A model generated the notes under the pieces. It was given only the letters and a program-made list of their open reading frames with translations, was not told where the DNA came from and did not search any database. Position numbers and translations under genes: made by a program. A stretch of DNA of 10,235 nt from Clostridiales bacterium (lineage in GTDB: Bacteria; Bacillota; Clostridia; Monoglobales; Monoglobaceae): NCBI GenBank assembly GCA_016303265.1, contig JAEDLZ010000048.1, forward strand, positions 1 to 10,235, in the 5' to 3' direction. This document shows, in pieces, positions 1-7,706 of this stretch (the stretch's first letter is position 1; every line of letters begins with the position of its first letter).

Positions 1-1575
1 GAAATTCTCCGTGACGGATGCAAATACAACCTTCATTTTGAGAAGGGAAACAATGTGGGCGGTCTAATGAAAACCGCTTTCAGACACAGGCATACGGGGA
101 CGAAAATTCACTGGAAGCCGGATCTTGATGTTTTTACCGACATAGATATTCCCTTAGAGCATTATCAGGAGATTATAAAGAAGCAGGCGGTTGTTAATTC
201 CGGAGTGAAGTTTGTGCTTAAAAACGAGTACGCAAAGGGGCAGTACGAGGAGTTTGAGTATTATTACGAAAACGGTATAACGGATTATGTTGCAGAGCTT
301 TCCGGAGGAAAGGAAAAGACTGCCATTCATTATATTGAGGCGGAACGAAAGGGCCGTGACCGTGAGGACAAAGAGGACTATAAGGTGAAGATGAGCTTTG
401 CCTTTTGTATGAATAACGAGGTCAATATTATTGAATATTATCATAATTCAAGCTTTCTCGAATACGGCGGTTCGCCCGATAAGGCGGTAAAAAACGCTTT
501 TGTGTACGCAATTGACAAGTATCTTAAGTTAAACAACAAATATAAAAAGAACGAAGCGAAGATAACCTTTGCCGATGTTGCGGACAGCCTTATTCTGGTG
601 AGTAATTCCTTCTCAACCGTGACAAGCTATGAAAACCAGACAAAAAAGGCGATAACCAACAAATTTATTCAGGAGGCAATGACCGAATTTCTCCGAGAAC
701 AGCTTGATGTATACTTTATTGAAAACAAGGCGGACGCCGAGAAATTTTCAGAGCAGGTTTTGGTCAACAAAAGAAGCCGTGAATCCGCGGAAAAAACCAG
801 AATTGATGTAAAAAAGAAGCTGGGCGGCTCAATGGACGCTATGAACAGGGTTAAAAAGTTTGTTGACTGCCGTACGAAGGACATAAATAAGCGTGAAGTT
901 TATATCGTGGAGGGTGACTCCGCTCTGGGCGCCTGTAAGCTTGGGAGGGACAGCAACTTCCAGGCAATTATCCCTATAAGGGGAAAGATTCTTAACTGCC
1001 TTAAGGCGGATTACAATAAGATTTTTGCAAGTGAAATTATCGTTGATTTGCTTAAGGTTCTGGGCTGCGGAGTTGAAATAAGCAGTAAGCATAATAAAGA
1101 CCTTAACTCCTTTGACCTTGCAAATTTAAGGTGGAACAAGGTGATAATCTGTACCGATGCCGATGTGGACGGCTTTCAGATAAGAACCCTGGTTTTAACC
1201 ATGATATACCGGTTAGCTCCGACCCTTATAGAAAAAGGTTATGTTTATATAGCGGAGTCACCGCTTTATGAAATAGGGACAAAGGATAAAACCTATTTTG
1301 CCTATGACGAAAAGGAAAAAACGGAAATTCTCACAAAGCTTGAGGGAAAAAAATATACGATTCAGCGGAGCAAGGGTCTTGGCGAGAACCAACCGGAAAT
1401 GATGTGGGAAACCACAATGAATCCCGAAACAAGACGACTTATAAAGGTTATGCCGTCGGATGTAGAGAAAACGCAGGAGGTCTTTGAACTTTTGCTTGGC
1501 GACAACCTTGCCGGAAGAAAAGAGTATATAGCAGAACACGGTCACGAATATATCGATATGCTTGATGTAATGTAA
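1..1575 (+). CDS. parE: DNA topoisomerase IV subunit B (ParE), 5'-truncated by window edge
   Basis: ATPase/TOPRIM subunit of a type IIA topoisomerase. With ParC it passes one DNA duplex through another and unlinks daughter chromosomes. The frame is open from base 1, giving 524 visible residues. GyrB/ParE proteins are usually about 640 residues, so roughly 120-130 N-terminal residues, including most of the GHKL ATP-binding pocket, lie upstream. The GTG at 55 is internal, because homology to the GyrB transducer begins before it. Visible landmarks are the QTK loop that contacts ATP (637-645), the TOPRIM glutamate in EGDSA (910-924), the PIRGKILN stretch, the metal-binding DADVDG (1156-1173), and a C-terminal SKGLGE segment typical of the family. 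EGDSA is followed by LGAC instead of the usual GGSA, a divergent variant. It ends 13 bases before parC and is surely co-transcribed with it. GyrB is the alternative name. ParE is preferred because the partner lacks a GyrA box. Confidence 0.9.
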   Translation, partial: EILRDGCKYNLHFEKGNNVGGLMKTAFRHRHTGTKIHWKPDLDVFTDIDIPLEHYQEIIKKQAVVNSGVKFVLKNEYAKGQYEEFEYYYENGITDYVAELSGGKEKTAIHYIEAERKGRDREDKEDYKVKMSFAFCMNNEVNIIEYYHNSSFLEYGGSPDKAVKNAFVYAIDKYLKLNNKYKKNEAKITFADVADSLILVSNSFSTVTSYENQTKKAITNKFIQEAMTEFLREQLDVYFIENKADAEKFSEQVLVNKRSRESAEKTRIDVKKKLGGSMDAMNRVKKFVDCRTKDINKREVYIVEGDSALGACKLGRDSNFQAIIPIRGKILNCLKADYNKIFASEIIVDLLKVLGCGVEISSKHNKDLNSFDLANLRWNKVIICTDADVDGFQIRTLVLTMIYRLAPTLIEKGYVYIAESPLYEIGTKDKTYFAYDEKEKTEILTKLEGKKYTIQRSKGLGENQPEMMWETTMNPETRRLIKVMPSDVEKTQEVFELLLGDNLAGRKEYIAEHGHEYIDMLDVM

Positions 1576-1588
1576 GGAGGCGAGGCAG

Positions 1589-3808
1589 ATGGCAAGAAAG
1601 AAAAAGACGGAAGAGGAAAGGGCTTTCGTTCCCGCCCCTGCAAGGGAACAGAAAATAGTTGATACTCTTGAGATAAACTATATGCCATATGCAATGAGCG
1701 TTATAGTTTCCCGTGCCATTCCGGAGATTGACGGCTTCAAGCCGTCCCACAGGAAGCTTCTGTATACCATGTATAAAATGGGACTTATAAACGGAAGGCT
1801 TACAAAGTCCGCCAATGTTGTGGGTTCAACAATGAAGCTTAATCCCCACGGCGATGCGGCAATATACGAAACAATGGTAAGGCTTACAGAGGGGCATCAG
1901 GCGCTTTTACACCCTTTTGTTGAGTCAAAGGGTAATTTCGGAAGGCAGTATTCCCGCGATATGGCATATGCCGCCGCCCGTTATACAGAGGTTAAGCTTG
2001 CCCCTGTGTGCACAGAAATTTTTCGTGATATTGACAAGGATACCGTCGATATGGCGGATAACTATGACGGAAGTATGAAGGAGCCGACCCTTCTGCCGGT
2101 GTCCTTTCCCAATATTCTGGTAAATCCGAATCAGGGGATTGCTGTGGGTATGGCGTCGAATATATGCAGCTTTAATCTTCGCGAAATCTGCGACGCGGCA
2201 ATTGCCGTTATGAAGGACCCTGACGCAGAGCTTACGGATATACTCAAGGCTCCGGATTTTTCCACCGGCGGCGATGTGGTTTATAACCGGGAGCAAATGA
2301 GCGAAATATACCGTACCGGCAGAGGCAGCTTCAAAATCCGGGGCAGATACAGCTATGACAAGTCCGGCAACTGCATCGATATAACGGAAATTCCTTATAC
2401 AACCACGGTTGAGGCTATAATCGAAAAAATAGTTGAGCTTATAAAGGGCGGAAAGCTGAAAGAAATTTCGGATATTCGTGACGAAACCGATAAAACGGGA
2501 CTTAAAATTACCATTGACCTTAAAAAGGGTACGGACCCGGATAAGCTGATGGCAAAGCTTTATCGTATGACTCCGCTTCAGGACAGCTTTGGATGCAATT
2601 TCAACATTTTGGTTGAAGGCTCGCCCATGGTTCTGGGAGTCAACGATATTCTCTGCGAATGGCTGAGATTCCGCAAAAACTGCATAAAACGCTCTCTTGC
2701 TTTCGATATAGAGAAAAAGAGTGATAAGCTGCACCTTTTAAAGGGGCTTGAAAAAATCCTCCTCGATATAGACAAGGCGGTAAGGATTGTCCGTGAAACC
2801 GAGGACGATGAAATGGTTGTTCCCAACCTTATGAAAGGCTTTAAAATTGATGAGATTCAGGCGGAATATGTGGCGGAAATCAAGCTCCGCAACTTAAACA
2901 AGGACTATATTATAAAGAGAACGCAGGAAACGGAAAATCTTGAAAAGGAAATTGAGGAGCTTAAGAGTACTCTCGGCAGCAATGCAAATATTGAAAAAAT
3001 CATTGAAAAGCAGCTTAAAGAGATTGCGAAAAAGTTTGGGAAGGACAGGAATACGGGAATAGTCTGCGAGGATGAAATTGACGATGTTCCCACAGAGAGC
3101 ACTGTTCCCGATTATCCTGTAAAGCTGTTCCGTACGAGGGGAAATTACCTTAAAAAGATTTCTCTTGTGTCGCTGAGAACAAGCGGCGAGCATAAGCTTA
3201 AGGAGGACGACGAAATCGTTCAGATTATTGAGTGCAACAACAAGAGCGAAATAGTCCTTTTCGCAAGCAGCGGCGACGCCTACAAAATCAAGGCATACGA
3301 TGTTCCCGACTGCAAGGCAAGTCAGATGGGTGAATATATGCCGAACCTTTTGAAAATGGAAAGCGGAGAAAAGGTTCTCGGCATGGCGGCAACAGATGAC
3401 TTTAAGGGGTGGGTTTTGTTTGCCTTTGAAAACGGGAAAATGGCAAAAATTCCGCTCAGCGCCTACGAAACAAAACAGAACAGACGAAAGCTCTCAAAGG
3501 CATATTCCGTAAAGTCCCCCGTTGCTGAAATTATCCCTATATCTGAAGACTGTGACATGGTTGCAATAAGCAATATAGGGAAAGCGTTGGTATTTAATAC
3601 AGCAGCAATCGCTGAAAAGACAACAAAAAATTCGCAGGGCGTTGCGGTTATGATTCCGAAAAAGGACAGCGTTGTTTCGGAGGTAAAGCCGCTTTCTGAT
3701 GCGGGTATAAAAAATGTAAGCTATTATCGGACAAAAAATATTCCCGCCAAAGGTGCATTTTTAAAGGAAGAGGACACGGGCTTTGAACAGATGTCCTTGC
3801 TTGACTGA
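1589..3808 (+). CDS. parC: DNA topoisomerase IV subunit A (ParC)
   Basis: DNA breakage-reunion subunit of topoisomerase IV, 739 residues. The ATG follows a perfect AGGAGG (1575-1580) at 8 bases. The N-terminal winged-helix/tower region carries the catalytic tyrosine Y132 in AARYTE, preceded by the quinolone-determining motif NPHGDAAIYE (85-94). The probable DNA-intercalating isoleucine is I184 in QGIAVGMA. A coiled-coil arm lies around residues 360-490. From about 500 to the end, four or five beta-pinwheel blade-like repeats form the C-terminal domain. No QRRGGKG-type GyrA box is visible; an NRRKLSKAY segment occurs instead. In this family that argues against gyrase-style DNA wrapping and for topoisomerase IV (inference). 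The position equivalent to E. coli GyrA Ser83 is alanine (A90), and Asp87 is Glu (E94). It pairs with the upstream parE. A divergent GyrA is the alternative name. Confidence 0.88.
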   Translation: MARKKKTEEERAFVPAPAREQKIVDTLEINYMPYAMSVIVSRAIPEIDGFKPSHRKLLYTMYKMGLINGRLTKSANVVGSTMKLNPHGDAAIYETMVRLTEGHQALLHPFVESKGNFGRQYSRDMAYAAARYTEVKLAPVCTEIFRDIDKDTVDMADNYDGSMKEPTLLPVSFPNILVNPNQGIAVGMASNICSFNLREICDAAIAVMKDPDAELTDILKAPDFSTGGDVVYNREQMSEIYRTGRGSFKIRGRYSYDKSGNCIDITEIPYTTTVEAIIEKIVELIKGGKLKEISDIRDETDKTGLKITIDLKKGTDPDKLMAKLYRMTPLQDSFGCNFNILVEGSPMVLGVNDILCEWLRFRKNCIKRSLAFDIEKKSDKLHLLKGLEKILLDIDKAVRIVRETEDDEMVVPNLMKGFKIDEIQAEYVAEIKLRNLNKDYIIKRTQETENLEKEIEELKSTLGSNANIEKIIEKQLKEIAKKFGKDRNTGIVCEDEIDDVPTESTVPDYPVKLFRTRGNYLKKISLVSLRTSGEHKLKEDDEIVQIIECNNKSEIVLFASSGDAYKIKAYDVPDCKASQMGEYMPNLLKMESGEKVLGMAATDDFKGWVLFAFENGKMAKIPLSAYETKQNRRKLSKAYSVKSPVAEIIPISEDCDMVAISNIGKALVFNTAAIAEKTTKNSQGVAVMIPKKDSVVSEVKPLSDAGIKNVSYYRTKNIPAKGAFLKEEDTGFEQMSLLD

Positions 3809-3816
3809 CAAAAGCT

Positions 3817-3848
3817 TTGTTAATGAATTTCATAAGCGTGCATAAAAT
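3817..3848 (+). promoter_or_regulatory. possible promoter for yunB (sigma-E-like or sigma-A-like)
   Basis: The 69-base gap between parC and the chosen yunB start contains CATAAAAT (3841-3848), close to the mother-cell sigma-E minus-10 consensus CATAMAMT, 30 bases before the ATG. An A/T-rich stretch (TAATGAA, 3821-3827) lies about 13 bases upstream but is a weak minus-35. The same segment can also be read as a poor sigma-A promoter, TTGTTA (3817-3822) with CATAAA about 18 bases on. B. subtilis yunB belongs to the sigma-E regulon, which makes the first reading attractive, but the sequence alone does not prove it. Confidence 0.3.
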
Positions 3849-3867
3849 GTATTGACGGGCATTTCAT

Positions 3868-3872
3868 GGAGG
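3868..3872 (+). promoter_or_regulatory. ribosome binding site deciding the yunB start
   Basis: GGAGG lies 5 bases before the ATG at 3878. An in-frame ATG at 3866 overlaps this Shine-Dalgarno and has no comparable site of its own upstream. Translation therefore most likely begins at 3878, giving a protein four residues shorter than the longest open frame. Confidence 0.7.
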
Positions 3873-3877
3873 CGCTT

Positions 3878-4504
3878 ATGAAGAACAGAGATTTCGTCGG
3901 ATATGAAACGGGCATTGCGATAGTCGGCGGACTGACGGTTGCCTTTGCGATTGTGCTGGCAGTCCGTATGTTTTCCCCTGTTATATGTGAGAGGGCAGGG
4001 TCGCAGCTTCAGAGCGATATTACGGTAATCTGCAACGAGGCGGTTCTGGACTATATAGATTCATCGGATTTAAAATATACGGATATAATAAGCATTGAAC
4101 GCAGCGCAGACGGCAATATCAGGGCGATGAATACGGAAATTGCAAATGTGAACCGTATGAAATCAGGTATATTGCTTGATATTCAGAGGAAAATAGACGA
4201 AATTGAGGAAATCGGAGTAACCTTTCCGATAAACGGTTTTTTCGGCTTTGGCGGAGGTATTGAAATTCCCGTTAAGCTGATTTCCGTTGAGTGCGTTGAG
4301 GCAGAGCTTGAGCCCGCCTTTGAAAGTGTCGGCATAAATCAGACGAGGCTGGATATAACGCTGAAGGTCAAAGCAAGCGGAAAACTGCTGCTTGCGGGGC
4401 AGGACACGGAGGTTGAGGTTGCGACGGATGTCCCGATTGCTCAGACGATTATAGTGGGGGATGTTCCGGATACATATCTCAATGTGGAAAAAAATTCTGA
4501 TTAA
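3878..4504 (+). CDS. yunB: Sporulation protein YunB
   Basis: YunB-family protein of 208 residues, made in the mother cell during sporulation in Bacillus, where the gene is under sigma-E control; its molecular activity is not established. One hydrophobic segment (residues about 8-33) near the N-terminus fits a signal anchor, with the rest outside the membrane. Family hallmarks are visible: GINQT (152-156) and the near-C-terminal IIVGDVP (191-197), with a Gly-rich FGFGGGIEIPVK segment (122-133) before them. The sequence between the anchor and these motifs is less conserved. It sits 69 bases after parC and 13 bases before ligA, so it could be read through from parEC, from its own promoter, or both, and it probably co-transcribes ligA. 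Its presence implies that the organism sporulates or descends from a spore former. Family assignment is strong; the choice of start rests on the Shine-Dalgarno position. Confidence 0.88.
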   Translation: MKNRDFVGYETGIAIVGGLTVAFAIVLAVRMFSPVICERAGSQLQSDITVICNEAVLDYIDSSDLKYTDIISIERSADGNIRAMNTEIANVNRMKSGILLDIQRKIDEIEEIGVTFPINGFFGFGGGIEIPVKLISVECVEAELEPAFESVGINQTRLDITLKVKASGKLLLAGQDTEVEVATDVPIAQTIIVGDVPDTYLNVEKNSD

Positions 4505-4517
4505 AGAGGGAAATTAA

Positions 4518-6500
4518 ATGATTAAAGAGGAAATTGAAAAGCTGAGAGAGGAACTTAGCCGCCATAATTATAATTATTATGTACTCGATAACCCGACAAT
4601 ATCGGACTTTGAATACGATGCCATGATGCAAAGGCTGATAAAGCTTGAGGGGGAAAATCCTGAGTTTAAGGACCCTAATTCACCTTCGGTGCGTGTGGGC
4701 GGAGCGGTGCTTTCCAAGTTTGAGCAGGTTGAACATACGGTCAGGATGAACAGCCTGGGCGATGTTTTTTCCAAAGAGGAACTGTTTGAATTTGACGAAA
4801 GAGTTAAATCTTCGCTTGAGGGCAGGGAATATGAATATGTTGTGGAAATGAAGATTGACGGACTGTCTGTTTCCTTAGAATATGAAAACGGCAGCTTTGT
4901 CTGCGGTTCAACAAGAGGCGACGGAACAGTGGGCGAAAACATAACGGATAATCTCAAAACTGTCCGTTCGATTCCGCTTAAAATCGAAAATGCGCCGGAG
5001 TATTTGGAGGTTCGGGGCGAGGTATTTATGCCGAAAGCCTCTTTTGAAAAACTGAACGAGGAACGGGAGGAAAAGGGAGAAAGCTTGTTTGCCAACCCGA
5101 GGAATGCGGCAGCAGGCTCGCTTCGGCAGCTTGACAGTTCGGTTACGGCAAAGAGAAATTTGGATATATTTGTTTTCAATCTTCAGCAGATACGGGGAAT
5201 GGAGCTTAAAACTCACAGGGAAACCCTTGACTACCTTGAGAAATTGGGCTTTAAGGTAAGCCCAAAGCGCAGCATTGCCAAAACCATAGAGGAGGCATAT
5301 GAGGCAGTTCTTAAAATAGGCGAAAGCCGGGGAGCGCTGCCTTTTGATATTGACGGCGCAGTTATAAAGGTGAACAGCCTCAGCGAGCGGGAGCTTCTGG
5401 GCGAAACAACCAAAGTCCCCAGGTGGGCGATTGCATATAAATTCCCGGCGGAAACAAAGGAAACCATAGTCGAAGATATAGTTGTTCAGGTGGGAAGAAC
5501 GGGGGTTGTAACGCCGAATGCGGTGTTTACACCTGTGAGAGTTGCAGGCTCAACGGTCAGCCGTGCGACCCTTCATAATGCGGATTATATAAAGGAAAAG
5601 GACATCAGAATAGGCGACACGGTGCGAATCCGTAAAGCGGGGGACATTATACCAGAGGTGGTTGAGGTGGTTAAGGAGAAAAGACTAAAAGGCGCAGTCC
5701 CCTATGAAATGCCCTTAAACTGCCCTGCCTGCGGAGAGCCGCTGATTCGCGAGGAGGGCGAGGCGGCGGTTCGCTGCATAAGCTCTGAGTGCCCGGCACA
5801 GCTTTCCCGAAGGATAATACATTTTGCTTCACGGGACGCAATGGATATTGAAGGCTTGGGAACGGAAATTGTTGAACAGCTTATAGACAGCCGTCTGATA
5901 GCCGATGCGGCGGACTTGTACTGCCTGGAATTTGAACAGCTTGTAAAGCTGGAACGCTTTGCGGAAAAATCGGCGCAAAATCTTATTGACGCCATAGAAA
6001 GGTCAAAGGAGAACAACCTCGACCGCCTTATTTTCGGATTGGGAATCCGCCATATAGGCGCAAAGGCTGCAAAGCTGCTTGCCGCACGGTTTAAGAGCAT
6101 GAATGAAATAATGGCGGCATCTGCCGAAGAGATTGCGGAAATTGACGATTTTGGAATGATTATGGCAGAAAGCGTTGAAAAATACTTTGATGAAGCGGTT
6201 AATACCGAACTTATAAAACGCCTTGAAAGCTGCGGCGTGAATATGAGGTATGAGAGTGATACGGTTTCGGACAGCTTAGCCGGAAAAGTTTTTGTTTTGA
6301 CGGGGACTTTGACCACATTAAAACGCGCAGAGGCACAAAAGCTGATAGAAAGCCGGGGCGGCAAGGTTTCGGGGAGTGTTTCTAAAAAGACGGATTTTGT
6401 TGTGGCAGGAGAAGATGCGGGCAGCAAGCTAAATAAGGCGCAGGAAATAGGAATTGCGATAATAACTGAGCAGGAGCTCCTTGATATGCTGAATGTGTAG
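4518..6500 (+). CDS. ligA: NAD-dependent DNA ligase LigA
   Basis: Seals nicks between Okazaki fragments and during excision repair, using NAD+ to adenylate its active-site lysine. It is 660 residues, the normal full length. Domains in order: Ia NMN-binding region with the RHNYNYYVLDNP and SDFEYD motifs (about 15-34); adenylation domain with catalytic K112 in KIDG, followed by STRGDGTVGEN (131-141); OB fold (about 315-395) with VGRTGVVTPNA; four-cysteine zinc finger (C402, C405, C420, C425); helix-hairpin-helix region (about 440-560) containing FGLGIRHIGAKAA; and a C-terminal BRCT domain (about 586-660) with FVLTGTL. All expected catalytic and zinc residues are present, so it should be active. 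The ATG at 4518 has AGAGGG (4505-4510) 7 bases upstream. It starts 13 bases after yunB. I see no clear intrinsic terminator after its stop codon. Confidence 0.97.
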   Translation: MIKEEIEKLREELSRHNYNYYVLDNPTISDFEYDAMMQRLIKLEGENPEFKDPNSPSVRVGGAVLSKFEQVEHTVRMNSLGDVFSKEELFEFDERVKSSLEGREYEYVVEMKIDGLSVSLEYENGSFVCGSTRGDGTVGENITDNLKTVRSIPLKIENAPEYLEVRGEVFMPKASFEKLNEEREEKGESLFANPRNAAAGSLRQLDSSVTAKRNLDIFVFNLQQIRGMELKTHRETLDYLEKLGFKVSPKRSIAKTIEEAYEAVLKIGESRGALPFDIDGAVIKVNSLSERELLGETTKVPRWAIAYKFPAETKETIVEDIVVQVGRTGVVTPNAVFTPVRVAGSTVSRATLHNADYIKEKDIRIGDTVRIRKAGDIIPEVVEVVKEKRLKGAVPYEMPLNCPACGEPLIREEGEAAVRCISSECPAQLSRRIIHFASRDAMDIEGLGTEIVEQLIDSRLIADAADLYCLEFEQLVKLERFAEKSAQNLIDAIERSKENNLDRLIFGLGIRHIGAKAAKLLAARFKSMNEIMAASAEEIAEIDDFGMIMAESVEKYFDEAVNTELIKRLESCGVNMRYESDTVSDSLAGKVFVLTGTLTTLKRAEAQKLIESRGGKVSGSVSKKTDFVVAGEDAGSKLNKAQEIGIAIITEQELLDMLNV

Positions 6501-6593
6501 GACAAAAAAGAAATTTGCAGATACGCCTGATGTGAAAAGTAACGGTGCTTTACGGGGCAAAATGTCAGATGGTGGCATTACGGTAAATATGTA

Positions 6594-6622
6594 TTGCAAT
6601 TTTAAGAGATTTATGGTATACT
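6594..6622 (+). promoter_or_regulatory. sigma-A promoter with extended minus-10, driving the LOG/gtrA-family unit
   Basis: TTGCAA (6594-6599) and TATACT (6617-6622) are separated by exactly 17 bases, and a TG one base before the minus-10 (6614-6615) makes an extended element. Transcription would start near 6629, leaving a leader of about 60 bases before the ATG at 6690. The leader contains only a weak 6-bp hairpin (TTCCTT with AAGGGA) and no recognised riboswitch. Confidence 0.72.
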
Positions 6623-6689
6623 GAGCGAAACGAGAAATGTTGAGTTAGGTTCTTCCTTTGCATAAGGGAGTATTGTGAGGTGACTGTTT

Positions 6690-7265
6690 ATGAATATTTG
6701 TGTATATGGGGCAGCAAGTAACATTATAGACGATATATATATAAAGGACGGAGAAAAGCTGGGAGCGGAAATTGCGAAGCGGGGACACGGTCTTGTGTTC
6801 GGCGGCGGTGCAGGAGGTCTTATGGGCGCCGCTGCAAGAGGTGTTTACGGCGGCGGAGGAAATATCGTCGGGGTTGCGCCGAAATTTTTCAATGTAGACG
6901 GGGCTCTGTTTGAAAACTGTAATGAGCTTATAAGGACGGAGACCATGCGTGAACGCAAGCAGACAATGGAGGACCGTGCCGACGGGTTTATTGTGACTCC
7001 GGGAGGCATAGGCACTTTTGAGGAATTTTTTGAAATACTGACCCTTAAGCAATTGGGCCGTCATAATAAGCCGATTGCCGTTTTGAACACAAACGGGTAT
7101 TATGATGATATGGCGGCTTTTATTGAAAATGCAATAAATCAGAGATTTTTAAATAAAGAATGTAAACTTCTTTATGAATTTGTTGACAGCGCGAAGAAGG
7201 CTCTTGATTACATCGAAGGTTATGACATGGAGAAAATCAACATAACTAAGCTCAAAAGTATCTGA
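6690..7265 (+). CDS. LOG-family protein (TIGR00730-type nucleoside-monophosphate phosphoribohydrolase-like)
   Basis: Predicted cytoplasmic Rossmann-fold protein of 191 residues, the usual size for the LOG family. Characterised members cleave the N-glycosidic bond of (cytokinin) nucleoside 5'-monophosphates to release the base and ribose 5-phosphate. Motifs: GGGAGGLMG (38-46), the MRERKQTM segment (86-93) with the conserved Arg-Lys, and PGGIGTFEE (104-112), which contains the PGGxGTxxE signature and its catalytic Glu. The older label 'lysine decarboxylase' for such proteins is a misannotation. The ATG at 6690 follows GAGGTGA (6677-6683), a near-full match to the 16S tail. It is first in a two-gene unit with the GtrA-family gene 18 bases downstream and is driven by the 6594-6622 promoter. 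The physiological substrate in Clostridia cannot be told from sequence; housekeeping removal of damaged or modified nucleotides is one possibility. Confidence 0.9.
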   Translation: MNICVYGAASNIIDDIYIKDGEKLGAEIAKRGHGLVFGGGAGGLMGAAARGVYGGGGNIVGVAPKFFNVDGALFENCNELIRTETMRERKQTMEDRADGFIVTPGGIGTFEEFFEILTLKQLGRHNKPIAVLNTNGYYDDMAAFIENAINQRFLNKECKLLYEFVDSAKKALDYIEGYDMEKINITKLKSI

Positions 7266-7283
7266 GCCTGTGGGAGCTGACAA

Positions 7284-7706
7284 ATGAAAAGATTATTGAT
7301 TAAGTATAAGCCGCAGCTTTTTTATATGCTGTTTGGCGGAATTACTACAGCGATTGATATAGCGCTGTGTATGCTGTGCCTTCATTATTTTGAGATGGGC
7401 ACGGTTTTGAGTAACCTTATCGCATGGTTCGTGTCGGTGGCGTTTTCATTTATAACGAATAAGCTGTGGGTGTACGGCAGCCGAAGCATGAGGGCGAGAA
7501 CTCTGATAAAGGAATTTATCGCTTACTATGTAGGCAGAGGGCTTTCCCTGATTGCGGGAACGATTGTTATGGTTATCGGCGTTGATTTGCTGCGGTGTAA
7601 TTCTTTTGTCACCAAGCTGATTTCCGATATAGTAGTAACAATAATGAATTATTTTTTTGGATTTTTCGTGTTTAAAAAGGTTGCGCAGCATGTTAATGAT
7701 TTATAG
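7284..7706 (+). CDS. GtrA-family four-helix membrane protein
   Basis: 140-residue integral membrane protein with four predicted helices (about 11-33, 40-58, 77-100, 108-131) and a basic tail. It carries the family signature FSFITNKLWVY (54-64) after helix 2. GtrA-like proteins are thought to help flip or transfer polyprenyl-phosphate-linked sugars for cell-surface glycans or teichoic acids. No glycosyltransferase partner lies in the window, so the substrate is unknown. The ATG follows GGGAG (7272-7276) 7 bases upstream, and the gene begins 18 bases after the LOG-family stop, so the two share a transcript. It is the last gene of the rightward unit before the terminator at 7908-7946. Confidence 0.88.
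   Translation: MKRLLIKYKPQLFYMLFGGITTAIDIALCMLCLHYFEMGTVLSNLIAWFVSVAFSFITNKLWVYGSRSMRARTLIKEFIAYYVGRGLSLIAGTIVMVIGVDLLRCNSFVTKLISDIVVTIMNYFFGFFVFKKVAQHVNDL

Noticed and set aside
55..57. GTG as the start of parE
   Set aside because: Codons before it continue a family-typical GyrB/ParE sequence back to base 1, so the gene begins outside the window.
1925..2734. 269-codon open frame on the minus strand inside parC
   Set aside because: It lies wholly opposite a well-conserved topoisomerase gene, shows no recognisable domain and has no ribosome binding site; it is a shadow of the codon pattern of parC.
5702..6505. 267-codon open frame on the minus strand opposite the ligA 3' half
   Set aside because: Its low-complexity Ser/Ile-rich translation is typical of antisense shadows, and the plus strand encodes intact ligase domains there.
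6543..6585. Imperfect direct repeat (GGTGCTTTACGG and GGTGGCATTACGG) upstream of the LOG-family promoter
   Set aside because: Two short inexact copies are not enough to claim an operator; no symmetry and no third copy was seen.
6501..6593. Search for an intrinsic terminator after ligA
   Set aside because: No stable hairpin followed by a T-run was found on the plus strand.
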